NCBI GenBank assembly: GCA_034440615.1
Contig: JAOTOM010004336.1
Span: 1-64,000, forward strand
Direction: 5' to 3'
Source of the DNA: Ashinkailepas kermadecensis
Lineage: Eukaryota; Arthropoda; Thecostraca; Neolepadidae
DNA length: 64,000 nt
Shown here: positions 63,929 to 64,000 of the stretch, piece by piece
How the letters are laid out: the number at the start of each line of letters is the position of its first letter
How positions within the stretch are numbered: the stretch's first letter is position 1
Made by a program: the position numbers and the translations under genes
The notes under the pieces: generated by a model
Told to the model about the DNA's origin: nothing
The model's input: the letters and a program-made list of their open reading frames with translations, nothing else
Database searches by the model: none

Positions 63929-64000
63929 CAGTGTGGAGCAGGATGCCGCTCTAAGTGCGTCGCGTAAACTGGGCGGGAAAGCTGGGAACGGGACAGGACC

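Overview
This window reads as eukaryotic, most likely arthropod, nuclear DNA. Coding exons are short and scattered among long, repeat-choked introns. TTAGG-type motifs recur at 4.2, 8.6, 9.1 and 14.4 kb. The recognisable mobile elements (CR1 and I/Jockey-like LINEs, Helitron, piggyBac, hAT-type MITE, tRNA-derived SINE) and a multi-copy gene family that I know from arthropods fit that. The extreme load of simple repeats and minisatellites would suit a crustacean or chelicerate, but the sequence does not settle the species.

The only cellular gene I can support is a kainate-type ionotropic glutamate receptor on the minus strand. Three consecutive-looking exons of its extracellular amino-terminal domain lie at 46,400-46,555, 37,760-37,944 and 23,646-23,806. 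Their reading phases join perfectly (1/1, 1/0, 0/2), giving introns of about 8.5 and 14.0 kb. The signal-peptide exon and all exons for the ligand-binding and membrane domains were not found and presumably lie outside or were missed.

Layout. 1-3.9 kb: AT-rich, no gene. 3.9-9.6 kb: three diverged copies of a TTAGG-bearing dispersed repeat, plus a broken minus-strand copy of an arthropod multi-copy protein gene (5.3-7.1 kb). 9.8-13.3 kb: tandem duplication, a transposase-like scrap and a 23-bp minisatellite. 13.4-20.4 kb: a 5'-truncated and a nearly full-length CR1-type LINE in the same orientation, sharing the 3' tail (TTTATGTC)n. 21.2-24.2 kb: CT and AT tracts, a minisatellite and receptor exon C. 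24.8-25.3 kb: a non-autonomous Helitron. 25.4-27.8 kb: a LINE relic containing a 72-bp minisatellite made from its own reverse-transcriptase active site. 27.9-30.2 kb: degenerate minisatellite and a 1.3-kb GA/GGGAGA/AT/GA tract. 30.2-34.5 kb: I/Jockey-like LINE relic. 35-43.5 kb: many minisatellites, receptor exon B, LINE 3' end, hAT MITE, fold-back element and SINE. 46.4-48.1 kb: receptor exon A followed by (GAGACA)n and (GAGATAGAGTTA)n. 49-55 kb: little recognisable. 55.8-58.3 kb: piggyBac relic apparently split by a Helitron-like insert. 62.9-63.9 kb: a 33-bp minisatellite.

The most notable theme is that tandem arrays sit directly against the receptor splice sites. The array after exon C begins with the real splice donor and repeats that donor sequence. 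The array after exon B resembles the 3' end of exon B. The intron before exon A holds about 87 copies of a unit containing a branch-point-like CTAAC on the gene strand. No bacterial operons, CRISPR arrays or rRNA genes were seen.
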